Positions 26,741 through 35,757 of a DNA stretch of 64,000 nt are shown here, in pieces. A program made the translations under genes and the position numbers. The DNA is from Hymenobacter baengnokdamensis. Lineage in GTDB: Bacteria; Bacteroidota; Bacteroidia; Cytophagales; Hymenobacteraceae. How positions within the stretch are numbered: position 1 is the first letter of the stretch; every line of letters starts with the position of its first letter. The stretch is taken from the NCBI RefSeq assembly GCF_008728635.1, contig NZ_CP044285.1:1550001-1614000 (forward strand), given 5' to 3'. Under the pieces are notes generated by a model. The model was not told where the DNA came from. It saw only the letters and a list, made by a program, of their open reading frames with translations, and did not search any database.

Positions 26741-26748
26741 CAAACGTA
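26741..26748 (-). promoter_or_regulatory. -7 promoter box (TACGTTTG) of the Ldh-family gene
   Basis: On the minus strand TACGTTTG matches TAnnTTTG exactly, about 50 bp upstream of the ATG at 26690. The 26770-26920 stretch behind it is unusually AT-rich and probably also holds the promoter of the divergent gene at 26921. Confidence 0.5.
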
Positions 26749-26920
26749 CTAGCTGCGGCTGGTTACCTGACTTTCTTGTCAATTCAGAAAAATATCATCA
26801 TTGATAATCAATAACTTGATTAGATGTTAAACGTATTTTTTAGTTATAAACTAAATTATTAGTTAAAGAGTCTCGTACTTAGCGTCATCCTAGCAAGACT
26901 CACTAACACTGACGAGTAGT

Positions 26921-28117
26921 ATGAAACCGCAACTGACTGGCTGGCTGCTGGGTATCGCGCTACTGGCGGCGGCAGTTACCGTTGCTGAGCCCGAAAACCC
27001 GTTTGCCCTGGCTGGGAAAGCCGTGCGGGTAGGGCCGGCCGGCTCGGTCAACTACCTGCTGCCGCTGCTGGAGCTGCGCCGGCAGCGCCCGGCCTACCTG
27101 CGCAATGCGGCTGATATTGGCACCTACTGGCAGGCGATGGCAACCTTCGCGGCAATGGCTGGCGAACTGGATAGCATTGCCTACTACTGGCGGCAGAATG
27201 ACGGCCATACGCCGTTGGCCACCGGGCCCGTGGTAGCTCCGCCGCCGGCAGTGGCGACTATTCTGGCCCAGACTCAGCACCGGCAGGTGGTGATGTTCAA
27301 CGAGGAGCACACCCAGCCGCGCGGGCGCTGGCTGGTGGGTAGCCTGCTGCCCGCGCTTTACCAGCAGGGCTTTCGGTACCTGGCCCTGGAGGCGCTGGAC
27401 GCCGTCGACTCGGCGGGCCTGCGGCAGCGCGGCTACCCGGTGGCCGCCTCGGGCTTTTACACCAACGAGCCGCACTTCGGCAACCTCATCCGGCGGGCAC
27501 AGCAGCTGGGCTTCCACATAGTAGCCTATGATACCATGAGCGCTGACCGCGAGCGCGACGAGGCCCGCAACCTGCTGGCGGCTACGCTCGGGCCGCACCC
27601 CGGGGCGCGGGTGGTGGTGCTGGCCGGCCACGGCCACCTCAACGAAAGCAGCACGGCCCAAACGATGGCTACCTGGGTGCGCAAGCTGTCGGGTATCGAC
27701 CCGCTTACCATCGAGCAGACCCAGGCGGCGCTGACTGACCCGCCCGGCTGGCGGACGCTGCCGCCGGGAGCCTACCTGGTGCCACCCGCCAGCCTGCCGG
27801 ACCGGGCGCTCACCTGCGACCTCTACGTGCTGAACCGCCTGCGCTTGGCCGAAACCGGCAACGGGTTTGGCGACCCGGCCGCCCGCACCACGCGCCTCGC
27901 CCTGCCGGCCGATAGCCTGCGCGCCGCGCCGCAGGTGATGCTGGTATACTGGCAGCGCGAAAAACAAGCCCAGCCCGGCGCCGTGCCCGTGGCCGTGTAC
28001 TGCCTGCGCCCCAACGAAACCACCGTGCGCCTCGCCCTGATGCCCGGCACTTACCTGGCCGAGCTGCGCGACGCCCCCGGCCGCCGGTGCTGGCAACGGA
28101 CGTTTCCCGTTAAATGA
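26921..28117 (+). CDS. Exported EreA/ChaN-like protein of unknown substrate
   Basis: 398 aa with a signal peptide (QLTGWLLGIALLAAAVTVAEP). The middle contains VVMFNEEHTQPRGR (about 124-137), then YLALEAL, and VVVLAGHGHLNES (about 228-240). Glu/His pairs in these three positions are characteristic of the erythromycin-esterase/ChaN/TraB-like fold, which binds haem or metal or acts as a hydrolase. Antibiotic inactivation should not be assumed. The last 120 residues look like a beta-rich accessory domain. It starts an apparent operon with a BlaI repressor 21 bp downstream, preceded by an AT-rich promoter region. Confidence 0.65.
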   Translation: MKPQLTGWLLGIALLAAAVTVAEPENPFALAGKAVRVGPAGSVNYLLPLLELRRQRPAYLRNAADIGTYWQAMATFAAMAGELDSIAYYWRQNDGHTPLATGPVVAPPPAVATILAQTQHRQVVMFNEEHTQPRGRWLVGSLLPALYQQGFRYLALEALDAVDSAGLRQRGYPVAASGFYTNEPHFGNLIRRAQQLGFHIVAYDTMSADRERDEARNLLAATLGPHPGARVVVLAGHGHLNESSTAQTMATWVRKLSGIDPLTIEQTQAALTDPPGWRTLPPGAYLVPPASLPDRALTCDLYVLNRLRLAETGNGFGDPAARTTRLALPADSLRAAPQVMLVYWQREKQAQPGAVPVAVYCLRPNETTVRLALMPGTYLAELRDAPGRRCWQRTFPVK

Positions 28118-28138
28118 ATTATAAATATAATATATAGA

Positions 28139-28552
28139 ATGAGTTATTCATTCCCAGAGCTTACCCGCGCCGAAGAGCAGGTAATGCAGCTGCTCTGGCA
28201 GCGCGGCCCGAGCTACGTCAAAGACCTGCGTGAGGCGCTGCCCGCGCCGCTGCCGGCCCTCACTACGGTTAGTACCATCGTGCGCATCCTGGAGCAGAAG
28301 GGCTTCGTGGGCTACGAGCCGGTGGGGCGCAGCTACCGCTACCACGCCCTGGTAGCGCAGGACGACTACCGGCGCTTTTCCTTGCGCAAGCTGCTGCGGG
28401 GCTACTTCGGCGGCTCGTTCGAGCAGCTGGTGTCCTTCTTCGCCCAGGAAGAAAACCTCGATGCCGCGCAGCTCGATGCGCTGCTGCGCCAGGCGCGGGC
28501 CGGCGATTCGACTTCGGATGATACTTCAGAAGATGAGGATAAGAAAAAGTAA
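28139..28552 (+). CDS. BlaI/MecI-family transcriptional repressor
   Basis: 137 aa. The winged-helix domain of the penicillinase repressor family covers about 1-80: LTRAEEQVMQLLWQRGPSYVKDLREAL, then TTVSTIVRILEQKGFVGYEPVGRSYRYHALV. The C-terminal part is the dimerisation region, where BlaR1-type proteases cut; the tail is acidic then basic (TSEDEDKKK). A BlaR1-like peptidase gene lies 494 bp downstream, with a lipoprotein gene between them. Probably represses this operon. Confidence 0.92.
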   Translation: MSYSFPELTRAEEQVMQLLWQRGPSYVKDLREALPAPLPALTTVSTIVRILEQKGFVGYEPVGRSYRYHALVAQDDYRRFSLRKLLRGYFGGSFEQLVSFFAQEENLDAAQLDALLRQARAGDSTSDDTSEDEDKKK

Positions 28553-28569
28553 GCCAGTTTCTTACTGCT

Positions 28570-29025
28570 ATGCGCTTGTTGCTGTTCCTCCTACTCAGTG
28601 CCCTGGCTACGGCCTGTGCCAGTACCCGGCTGGCCGAGCGCACCGACCGCCAGGGCCAGCGTCAGGGTCGCTACTGCACGTACTACGATGCCGCCCGCAC
28701 GCAGCTTTTTACGCGAGGCCGCTATCGTCACGGCCAGTCGGTGGGCCGCTGGCGCTACTACGCGCAGGCTGGTGAGTTGCAGCGGCAGGAGCGCTACCGC
28801 CGCCACGGGTTCAGCGACATTATCTACTATTACCCCAGCGGCCAGGTGGCCCGGCGTGGCCACGCCCGCACCGTCGACGAGCCCAAGGGGCCGCACTTCT
28901 ACTGGCTTGGCGAGTGGCAGTTCTACTCCCTGGCCGGAACCCTGGACAGCGTGCAGCTTTACAATTTTGGAAAGCGCACCAGTACCAGGTACCTGACTGA
29001 TAAAAGAAAATTAGCTGACCATTAG
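28570..29025 (+). CDS. Lipoprotein with MORN-like repeats
   Basis: 151 aa. Lipoprotein signal LLLFLLLSALATACAST (lipobox ATAC). After it come three or four short repeats rich in Gly, Arg, Tyr and Trp (RQGQRQGRYCTYY, GRYRHGQSVGRWRYY, YYPSGQVARRGH), like the MORN/YwqK repeats of Bacteroidetes lipoproteins. The function of such repeats is unclear. It is 17 bp after blaI and 21 bp before the M56 peptidase gene, so it belongs to the same operon. Confidence 0.75.
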   Translation: MRLLLFLLLSALATACASTRLAERTDRQGQRQGRYCTYYDAARTQLFTRGRYRHGQSVGRWRYYAQAGELQRQERYRRHGFSDIIYYYPSGQVARRGHARTVDEPKGPHFYWLGEWQFYSLAGTLDSVQLYNFGKRTSTRYLTDKRKLADH

Positions 29026-29046
29026 CCGCGTAGTCGTCGCTTATTA

Positions 29047-30399
29047 ATGAAACTTTACATGGATGCTTACTCTCTCCTGACCTGGCTGGGCGGCACGCTG
29101 CCGCCGCTGGGCGCGCTGTGGTTGGTGTACCGGCTGGCGCTGCGCCGCGAGCGCTGCTTTAGCTACAACCGGGCACTGCTACTGCTGGCCCCGGTGGTGG
29201 CGGTGGGGCTGCCGCTGCTGCCGCACCCGGCCCTACCGGCCTGGCTGGTAGCCGGGAGCCAACCCAGCGCGGCTATCCCCACGGTGCTGCTGCCCACGCT
29301 GCTCGCTACGGGGCCAACTGCCGTGGCCCATGTACCCGATTGGCGCTGGATGGTAGGACTGTACGCGTTAGGAGTAGGGCTGCTGCTGGCGCGGCTGGCC
29401 TACCGGAGCTGGCAGCTGCATGCGGTTACTCGGGGGCTGCCCCGCGAGGCTCGGCCCGGCTACACGCTGGCCTACACCGGCGGGCGGCTGCCGACCAGCT
29501 CGTTTGGCCGTACCATTTTCTGGGATGAAACCGCCGGGCTCGCGCCCGCCGAGGCTTCCTCGGTACTCGCCCACGAGCTGGCCCACGTGCGCCAGGGCCA
29601 CAGCTACGACCTGCTCTGGCTTGAATGCTGGCGGATAGTGCTCTGGCCCAATCCCTTTGCGCACCTGTTACTGCCGGCGCTGCGCCTCACCCACGAACTG
29701 CTGGCCGACCAGGCCGCCACGCAACCTGCTGCCGGTAGCACACCCGAAGAAACTGCGGTGCTCTACCCGGCTATGCTGGCCCGCCTGGCTTTGCGTGGAG
29801 GAATGGGTAGTCGCTATATGACTTTGCTACAGCCTTTTACTTTTTCCTTCACCTTAACCCGAATTGCCATGCTGCAAAATCAAACTCCCGTGCGCCGCTG
29901 GAAGCAGTGGCTGACCCTGCCCATGCTGGGCGGCGTATTTTTGGTAGCCTGCCACTCAGCCAGCGACCAGCCAGTGCCGACTACCAAGCAATCAGCAGCA
30001 GTCCGGACTGCCGAAATAGCCCCGCCCCCTCCGCCAATGCCTGCTACCATGTCGCAGGAGGGCCTCCATGAAGAGCGTGCCGGCCACGTGTATACCTACG
30101 TCGAGCAAATGCCGCGCCTGCCCGCTGCCCAAGGCGTAGGGCCCATCGTCAAGCAGATTCAGGACAACTTCGTGTACCCCGCCGGAGCGCGGCAGGAGGG
30201 CATGGTATTCGCCAGCTTTACGGTGAAGGCTGATGGCAGCGTGGAAGATGCCAAAATCGTGAAAGGTATCGCCCCGGCTTATAATGAGGCCGTACTAGCT
30301 GCCATCCGCAAGCTCCCTCGCTTCGTACCGGGTAAGCAAGGCGGGCAGGCAGTAGCGGTGAGCTTTACAGTGCCGGTTATGTTCAAAAATCAGCCCTAA
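29047..30399 (+). CDS. BlaR1-like M56 metallopeptidase with C-terminal TonB domain
   Basis: 450 aa. The N-terminal half has several hydrophobic helices (LGALWLVYRLALRR, ALLLLAPVVAVGLPLLP) and the zinc motif HELAHVRQGH (about 176-185) of M56 peptidases, then a fourth helix near 290 (LPMLGGVFLVACHSAS). The last 85 residues are a TonB C-terminal domain (QDNFVYPAGARQEGMVFASFTVKADGSVEDAKIV), a fusion common in Bacteroidetes. Paired with BlaI it should sense a periplasmic signal and trigger repressor cleavage. Its stop codon overlaps that of the convergent ppx gene. Confidence 0.9.
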   Translation: MKLYMDAYSLLTWLGGTLPPLGALWLVYRLALRRERCFSYNRALLLLAPVVAVGLPLLPHPALPAWLVAGSQPSAAIPTVLLPTLLATGPTAVAHVPDWRWMVGLYALGVGLLLARLAYRSWQLHAVTRGLPREARPGYTLAYTGGRLPTSSFGRTIFWDETAGLAPAEASSVLAHELAHVRQGHSYDLLWLECWRIVLWPNPFAHLLLPALRLTHELLADQAATQPAAGSTPEETAVLYPAMLARLALRGGMGSRYMTLLQPFTFSFTLTRIAMLQNQTPVRRWKQWLTLPMLGGVFLVACHSASDQPVPTTKQSAAVRTAEIAPPPPPMPATMSQEGLHEERAGHVYTYVEQMPRLPAAQGVGPIVKQIQDNFVYPAGARQEGMVFASFTVKADGSVEDAKIVKGIAPAYNEAVLAAIRKLPRFVPGKQGGQAVAVSFTVPVMFKNQP

Positions 30400-31349
30400 T
30401 CCCGGCCCAGCAGCTCAGCCAGCAAGCCTTCTTTAAGCGCGAAGGCCGACGTGGTGATAGTCGTTAAGTTATAGGTGGTCAGCATGTATTTGATGATGAC
30501 GCTGGCTACCACCAGCATATCGGCCCGCATGGCAAACATGCCCGGCAAGGCCACCCGCCCGGCGTGGTCGAGGGTGAGCAGTTGCGCAAAGTGCTGCTCG
30601 AAATCGGCCAGGGGCAGCGGGGTGCTGGGGGGCAGGTCAGCTTCTTTGCGCACCTGGCCCACCGAGAGGTCGGCCAGGGTGTCGAAGCTGCCCGAGCTGC
30701 CCACCAAGCCGGCCAGCGGGCCAAACTCGGCCACGGCGGCCGTGAGCGGGGCCAGCTGCTCGGCCAGAAATTCCAGCTCGCCTTGCAGCGAGGCTGCCGG
30801 AAACACGCCGGCCGGCGCCGGGAAAAACTGGTCGAGCAGGCGCTGCGCGCCTATCTCAAAGCTGTGCTTCCAAAAAATGGTATCGGCATCAGCAATAATA
30901 CATTCTACCGAGCCGCCGCCGATATCTACCAGCAGGTGCTTTTCCGGGCCCAGGGCCACGGCCTGCCGGATACCTTTGGTAATAAGCTCGGCCTCGCGGT
31001 CGCCGGCAATAGTCTCAACCTGAATACCGGTGGTTTCCAGAATGTCGCGCACCAAATCGGGACCGTTGCGCGAGACGCGCATGGCGCTGGTAGCCGTGGC
31101 GCGCACCTCCGTGGCCTGGTGCAATTCTATTTCTTCCTTGAAGCCGCGCATCGTTTGTAGGGCGCGGGCGTAGGGCAGGGGTGCAATCTCTCCTTTACTG
31201 ATGCCGCCTTCGCCCAGGCGCACGCCTACCTTGGTGCGCACCAGCACGTGCGGCAACTGGCCGGGCCGGTCTTCCACAATCAGCAGATGGAAGGTGTTGG
31301 TACCCATGTCGATAAGGGCCAGGCGGCGATGCAGTACGGGAGCGTGCAT
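30396..31349 (-). CDS. ppx: Ppx/GppA family exopolyphosphatase
   Basis: 317 aa, the short two-domain form. ASKHA-type phosphate loops: ALIDMGTNTFHLLIVED at 11-27 (P-loop 1) and LLVDIGGGSVECIIAD near 140 (P-loop 2); ATSAMRVSRNG and GSSGSFDTLADLS are other family blocks. It would release phosphate from polyphosphate or hydrolyse pppGpp; which is not decidable here. Converges on the M56 gene with a 4-bp overlap of the two coding regions. Confidence 0.9.
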   Translation of the reverse strand: MHAPVLHRRLALIDMGTNTFHLLIVEDRPGQLPHVLVRTKVGVRLGEGGISKGEIAPLPYARALQTMRGFKEEIELHQATEVRATATSAMRVSRNGPDLVRDILETTGIQVETIAGDREAELITKGIRQAVALGPEKHLLVDIGGGSVECIIADADTIFWKHSFEIGAQRLLDQFFPAPAGVFPAASLQGELEFLAEQLAPLTAAVAEFGPLAGLVGSSGSFDTLADLSVGQVRKEADLPPSTPLPLADFEQHFAQLLTLDHAGRVALPGMFAMRADMLVVASVIIKYMLTTYNLTTITTSAFALKEGLLAELLGRD

Positions 31350-31356
31350 AAAGAAA

Positions 31357-31425
31357 GTAGCGCGGACTTTTAGTCCGCGTTTGGAACGAAAGAAAGAATC
31401 AACGCGGACTGAAAGTCCGCGCTAC
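31357..31425. repeat. Palindromic repeat, GTAGCG family variant (copy d)
   Basis: Left arm 31357-31380 (GTAGCGCGGACTTTTAGTCC...) and right arm 31402-31425. The core GCGGACTTTTAGTCCGC differs from the other copies. The right end supplies the TAG stop (complement of 31422-31424) of the minus-strand methyltransferase gene. Confidence 0.8.
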
Positions 31426-32306
31426 GTAGCAAACCGGCAGAACGTGCCCAGCGGCAGCTTACGCTGGCCGGCATCGTGCAGGTATATCTCACCCAGCTCG
31501 CGCACGGCTTTTGGGCCGGGGAATATAGCCTGCGTGAGATTGTCCAGAATCAGTGCCGAAAAGCCCAGCGAGTAGAGGTTCACCACGAAGAAATGGTCTT
31601 CCGGGTCGAGCAGCTGCTGGCTGAGCTTGAGCAGCTCGTTGAGCTCGTCTTCGAGCTGCCACTTCTCACCGTTGGGGCCGCGGCCGTAGGCGGGCGGGTC
31701 CAGGATGAGGCCCTGGTACTTGCTGCCGCGCTTTACCTCGCGGCGTACGTATTTCATGGCATCTTCCACCAGCCAGCGCACGCCGTCGAGCTGGCTGGCT
31801 TCCATGTTGTCGCGGGCCCAGAAATTGACCTGTTTCACCGAGTCGAGGTGTGTGACATCGGCCCCGGCCGCGCGGGCGGCCAGCGTGGCCGCGCCGGTGT
31901 AGGCAAACAGGTTGAGCACGCGCGGTAGCCTGGCCTGGCGCTTACGGGTCTGGTTATAAATGAATTGCCAGTTCGGGTCCTGCTCCGGAAAAAGCCCGAC
32001 GTGCTTAAACGACGACAAGCCCAGCCGGAACTTCAGCTTCAGCCCGCCCGGCCGCTCGTAGGAGATAATCCACTGCTCGGGCATCCCTTTTTTGAGGCTC
32101 CACTGGCCTTTTTCGGTGCTGCCAGGGGCGCGGGCAAATATGGCATCGGCGCGGGCCCACTCGCTGGCGGGCAGGTGCGCATCCCAGATGGCCTGGGGCT
32201 CGGGCCGCGCCAGCACGTACTGGCCGAAGCGCTCCAGCTTCTGGAAATTGCCGCTGTCGAGCAACTCGTAGTCGGGCCAGGGCGAGGTGGTGAGAAAGTC
32301 GTACAC
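31422..32306 (-). CDS. RlmI-like class I SAM-dependent methyltransferase
   Basis: 294 aa from a GTG at 32306. The frame is open to 32525, but that extension overlaps the divergent dps gene and lacks family resemblance, while the family normally begins with PDYELLDSGNFQKLERFG. Motif I is VLNLFAYTGAATLAARAAGA; LDSVKQVNFWARDN is the acidic loop; ILDPPAYGRG is the DPPxY motif of RlmI/RlmK-type 23S rRNA methyltransferases. The N-terminal PUA domain of E. coli RlmI is absent. Likely an RNA methyltransferase; the target base is not determined. Confidence 0.85.
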   Translation of the reverse strand: MYDFLTTSPWPDYELLDSGNFQKLERFGQYVLARPEPQAIWDAHLPASEWARADAIFARAPGSTEKGQWSLKKGMPEQWIISYERPGGLKLKFRLGLSSFKHVGLFPEQDPNWQFIYNQTRKRQARLPRVLNLFAYTGAATLAARAAGADVTHLDSVKQVNFWARDNMEASQLDGVRWLVEDAMKYVRREVKRGSKYQGLILDPPAYGRGPNGEKWQLEDELNELLKLSQQLLDPEDHFFVVNLYSLGFSALILDNLTQAIFPGPKAVRELGEIYLHDAGQRKLPLGTFCRFAT

Positions 32307-32486
32307 GAAGAAAAAGCAGATTGGGTAGGCGCAGCCCTGGGGCAGGACTTGCAAAGGTCGGGCAGCCGACGGAAAAAGCGGCCGGCGTCTTCTTAAACTA
32401 CCCGCCGCCAATTGCGTACACAGGTCGCTTACAAATGATTTGTCAGTAAATAACTGGCAGTCAAAAACTAATTCAAAACCCATCTT

Positions 32487-32999
32487 ATGCCCACCACCGC
32501 CCAAAAGAAGCCCGCTCTGCTGCATACCCCCTCAGACCTCAGCGAAACCGGCCGCGCCAAGCTCAGCGATAGCCTTAACATTTTGGTTTCGGACCTCTTC
32601 GCGCTTTATGTGAAGACTAAAAACTACCACTGGCACATGAATGGTCGTCACTTCCGCGACTACCACCTGCTGCTGGATGAACAGGCCGACCAGATTTTTG
32701 CCATTATTGACCCCGTAGCCGAGCGCGTCCGCAAACTGGGCTTCCCAACTGTGCATTCCATTGGCGAGATTGGCCGCAAGCAGCGTGTCAAAGACAACGA
32801 CGACGTGTACGAAAACCCGCTCGATATGCTGGTCGATGTGCTGAACGAAAACCGCAGCCTGGCCAAGAACATGCGTGATACCCACAAGATTGCGGATGAT
32901 ATCAACGACGTAGCCACCGCCAGCCTGCTCGAAGTATATATCGACGAGGCCGAGCGCCGCGCCTGGTTCCTGTTTGAAGCTACCCGCGAGGTAAACTGA
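32487..32999 (+). CDS. dps: Dps ferritin-like DNA-protection protein
   Basis: 170 aa. Dps ferroxidase residues are present in their usual order: NYHWHMNGRHF (His) near 48-58, and LLLDEQADQIFAIIDPVAERVRKLG (Asp, Glu) near 68-90. The four-helix bundle continues with LLEVYIDEAERRAWFLFEATRE. Dps dodecamers store iron and shield DNA under oxidative or starvation stress. The Lys-containing N-terminal tail (PTTAQKKPALLH) could bind DNA. Single gene with a strong terminator; the 180-bp upstream gap is shared with the divergent methyltransferase. Confidence 0.93.
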   Translation: MPTTAQKKPALLHTPSDLSETGRAKLSDSLNILVSDLFALYVKTKNYHWHMNGRHFRDYHLLLDEQADQIFAIIDPVAERVRKLGFPTVHSIGEIGRKQRVKDNDDVYENPLDMLVDVLNENRSLAKNMRDTHKIADDINDVATASLLEVYIDEAERRAWFLFEATREVN

Positions 33000-33076
33000 G
33001 GCCGGCAACAGCGCTAGCAGAGTACTTACTTTAGAGGCGAAGCAGTACTGCTTGTAATATAGTTTATTCTGAATAC

Positions 33077-33113
33077 AAAAAAGACTTTCAGCAGCTGCTG
33101 AAAGTCTTTTTTT
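33077..33113. terminator. Bidirectional terminator after dps
   Basis: Perfect uninterrupted 18-bp palindrome centred on CAGCAGCTGCTG, flanked by A6 on the left and T7 on the right, between the dps stop (32999) and the convergent GH2 gene stop (33164). Confidence 0.9.
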
Positions 33114-33163
33114 ATTTTTGCTCGTACGCTTTTCTGCGCAGTACGTAGCTTATTACCTGTGGC

Positions 33164-35611
33164 TTATTTGCTGATTTTTAGGTCAATAACCCCATTTTTC
33201 AGTCCGGCCGCAGTGGCTTGCAGCTGCACTGCGCCGGCCGTTTCACCGGCCTGCACAATCGCCACCAGCTGCCCTCCAAAGGCGTGCATCTGGGGCTCCT
33301 GGAAGGGCTCCAGGCAGGTGGCATCGCCGTTGCCCACGGCGCGGAAACGGCCCGCGCCGCTCACCGTAAAATGCAGCTGATTGGTGGCATCGGGGCAAAG
33401 GTTGCCCTGGGCATCTTCCACGCGGGCCGTCACGTAGGCCAGGTCTTCGCCATCGGCGCTGAGCTTAGCGCGGTCGGCTACGAGGCGAATATGGTCGGGG
33501 GCACCGGCCGTATGAATCTCATCGGTGCCGGCGGGCTTACCCTGGGCGTCGTAAGCCACTACCTTAATCGTACCGGCCTCATACTTTGCATCGTTCCATT
33601 CGAGGCGGTAGCGCGCCTGGGGCGTGGCGGCCGGGCTCTTGGTCTGGCGGCCCTGGCTTTTGCCATTCACAAACAGCTCGGCCGACGGATAGTTGGTATA
33701 GCAGAACACGGGCGTGGTCTGACCTTCGCGGCCGGGCCAGGTCCAGTGCGGCAGCAGGTGCACGGTGGGCTTGGCGGTGTTCCAGCGCGAGCGGTAGAGG
33801 TAGTAGCGGTCCTTGGGCTGGCCGGCCAGGTCAAACATGCCAAACAGCGAGCTGTGCGAGGGCCAGCTCTCATCATAAGGCGTGGGCTCGCCGAGGTAGT
33901 CGAAGCCCGTCCACACAAACTCGCCGGCTACGTAGGGCAGGTCGTCCTGGGCCACAAACTCTTCGTCGGGCGTCTGCGACCAGTTGCAGGCCTCCAGGTC
34001 GTACGACGACGATTGATTGTCCGGGTATTTCTTATCCTTGGCCAGCACCACCGGAAACTTATACACCCCGCGTGAACTGACTGTAGAGGCCGTTTCGGAG
34101 CCCAGCAAAAAGCCCTGCGGCAGCTTGCCAATGGCTTCGGCGTAGCGGTGCGGCTTGTAGTTGAAGCTCGGGATATCGAGCACTTTGGCAAAGCCATACT
34201 TAAAATCGTCGTCAAAGCGGTCCATGCCGGCCGTTACGGGGCGGGTAGGGTCTTCGCGGTGCACAATATCCTGCAGGCGCTTGGCAATGGCCGGGCCTTC
34301 GGGTGTGCTCTGATCGGGCACCTCGTTGCCGATGCTCCACATAATCACGCTCGGGTGGTTGCGGTCGCGGTGTACCATGTTCACCAGGTCTTTTTCCGAC
34401 CACTGGTCGAAATACTGACTGTAGCCGTTCTTTACCTTCGGCGATTTCCACTCATCAAACGACTCCACCATCAGCATAAAGCCCATCTCATCGCATAAGC
34501 TCACCAGCTCGGGGGCGGGCATGTTGTGCGAAGTCCGAATGGCATCGCAGCCCATTTCCTTGAGTAGTGCGAGCTGGTGGCGCAGCGCCGCCTTGTTCAC
34601 GGCCGAGCCCAGCGGCCCGAGGTCGTGGTGGTTGCACACGCCCCGAAACTTGCGCGGCTGCCCGTTGAGCGAGAAGCCTTTCCCGGCTTCAAACTTGAAG
34701 GAGCGAATGCCGAAGCGGGTCTGGTACGTGTCCTGCAAGGCCTCGCCTGCATAGAGCTTCGACTCGGCCGTGTAGAGCACCGGCGTTTCGGGCGACCACA
34801 GCCGGGGCGCTTTCACCGCGAAGCGTTGGCTAAACTCACTGCCACTGGCCGGCAGCGGGGTCGTGGTGCTGGCCACCACCTTGCCGGCCGCGTCGCGGAT
34901 GTCGGTCTGCAGCCGCAGCGCCCTGGTGCCGGCCGTAGCCTGCACCTTGGTTTGCAGCTTCACCGTGGCCGACGCGGGCGTGACAGTCGGGGTAGTCAGG
35001 TAAGTGCCCCACACCGGAATGTGTGGCCCCTTCGTGGTGATGAGGTGCACGTTGCGGTAAAGGCCCGCGCCGGGGTACCAGCGTGAGGCTTCCGAAAAAT
35101 TCTCCAGGCGCACGGCCAGCGTGTTGGGGCCGCTGGCGCGCAGGTAGGGCGTTATATCAACCGAAAAGGAATTGTAGCCGTAGGGCCAGAATATAGCTTC
35201 TTTGCCATTTATATACACGTGCGCGTTGCTCATTGCGCCATCGAAGAGCAGCACCGCTTGGCCGCCCGGTCCCAAGGCCGGCACGGCCAGCTGGCGCCGG
35301 TACCAGCCCACCCCGATAAACGGCAGGCCGCCGGTGCGGCCGGCTTTCAGGGTGGCCTGCTGCTCGTTATTCTGCTCAATCTTAACGGCCTGCAAATCGT
35401 TTTTGCCATCAAACGGCCCGCTGATGGCCCAGTCGTGGGGGATGCGCACGGTTTGCCACTGCGCGTCGTTCAGCTCGGGCTTGGCCCCGTCGGGCTGGTC
35501 GCCTTTGGTGAATTTCCAGTTCGTGTTGAGAAGCGTTTCCTGGCGCGACTGGGCGGCGGCCGGTAGGCTGGCGGCCAGCAGGAGCGCGGCGACATATTTA
35601 ACAGGCGACAT
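33164..35611 (-). CDS. Exported GH2 family beta-galactosidase-type glycosidase
   Basis: 815 aa. Signal peptide 1-21 (KYVAALLLAASLPAAAQS). GH2 order: sugar-binding jelly roll (LNTNWKFTKGDQPD, IPHDWAISGPF, VGWYRRQLAVP, VYINGKEA), immunoglobulin-like domain, then the TIM barrel with GVCNHHDLGPLGSA, DAIRTSHNMPAPELVSLCDEMG, acid/base Glu in MWSIGNEVPDQ (about 430) and probable nucleophile in LGSETASTVSSRG. C-terminal Ig-like domains (DUF4982 and a Big-like domain) follow. It should remove beta-linked sugars from polysaccharides in the periplasm. No SusC/SusD pair is nearby. Confidence 0.92.
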   Translation of the reverse strand: MSPVKYVAALLLAASLPAAAQSRQETLLNTNWKFTKGDQPDGAKPELNDAQWQTVRIPHDWAISGPFDGKNDLQAVKIEQNNEQQATLKAGRTGGLPFIGVGWYRRQLAVPALGPGGQAVLLFDGAMSNAHVYINGKEAIFWPYGYNSFSVDITPYLRASGPNTLAVRLENFSEASRWYPGAGLYRNVHLITTKGPHIPVWGTYLTTPTVTPASATVKLQTKVQATAGTRALRLQTDIRDAAGKVVASTTTPLPASGSEFSQRFAVKAPRLWSPETPVLYTAESKLYAGEALQDTYQTRFGIRSFKFEAGKGFSLNGQPRKFRGVCNHHDLGPLGSAVNKAALRHQLALLKEMGCDAIRTSHNMPAPELVSLCDEMGFMLMVESFDEWKSPKVKNGYSQYFDQWSEKDLVNMVHRDRNHPSVIMWSIGNEVPDQSTPEGPAIAKRLQDIVHREDPTRPVTAGMDRFDDDFKYGFAKVLDIPSFNYKPHRYAEAIGKLPQGFLLGSETASTVSSRGVYKFPVVLAKDKKYPDNQSSSYDLEACNWSQTPDEEFVAQDDLPYVAGEFVWTGFDYLGEPTPYDESWPSHSSLFGMFDLAGQPKDRYYLYRSRWNTAKPTVHLLPHWTWPGREGQTTPVFCYTNYPSAELFVNGKSQGRQTKSPAATPQARYRLEWNDAKYEAGTIKVVAYDAQGKPAGTDEIHTAGAPDHIRLVADRAKLSADGEDLAYVTARVEDAQGNLCPDATNQLHFTVSGAGRFRAVGNGDATCLEPFQEPQMHAFGGQLVAIVQAGETAGAVQLQATAAGLKNGVIDLKISK

Positions 35612-35757
35612 AGTAGAGGGCGAAAGCGTGAAAAGGCGCTGTTACTTAATGGTAGGCAAGTTACGGCTACCGTGCCACCGGCTTCTTTCATAAGGCCAGC
35701 TCCCGGCTTGGGCGAATAACTAAGCTGCGCTGGGCAGCAGGGCGCTAGCTTTACCTG

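Noticed and set aside
26921..28117. Macrolide resistance esterase call
   Set aside because: Only the general EreA/ChaN-like motif pattern is seen, with a signal peptide unlike cytoplasmic Ere enzymes; resistance is not supported.
32307..32525. 73-codon N-terminal extension of the RlmI-like methyltransferase
   Set aside because: It overlaps the divergent dps coding region and has no resemblance to the family's start.
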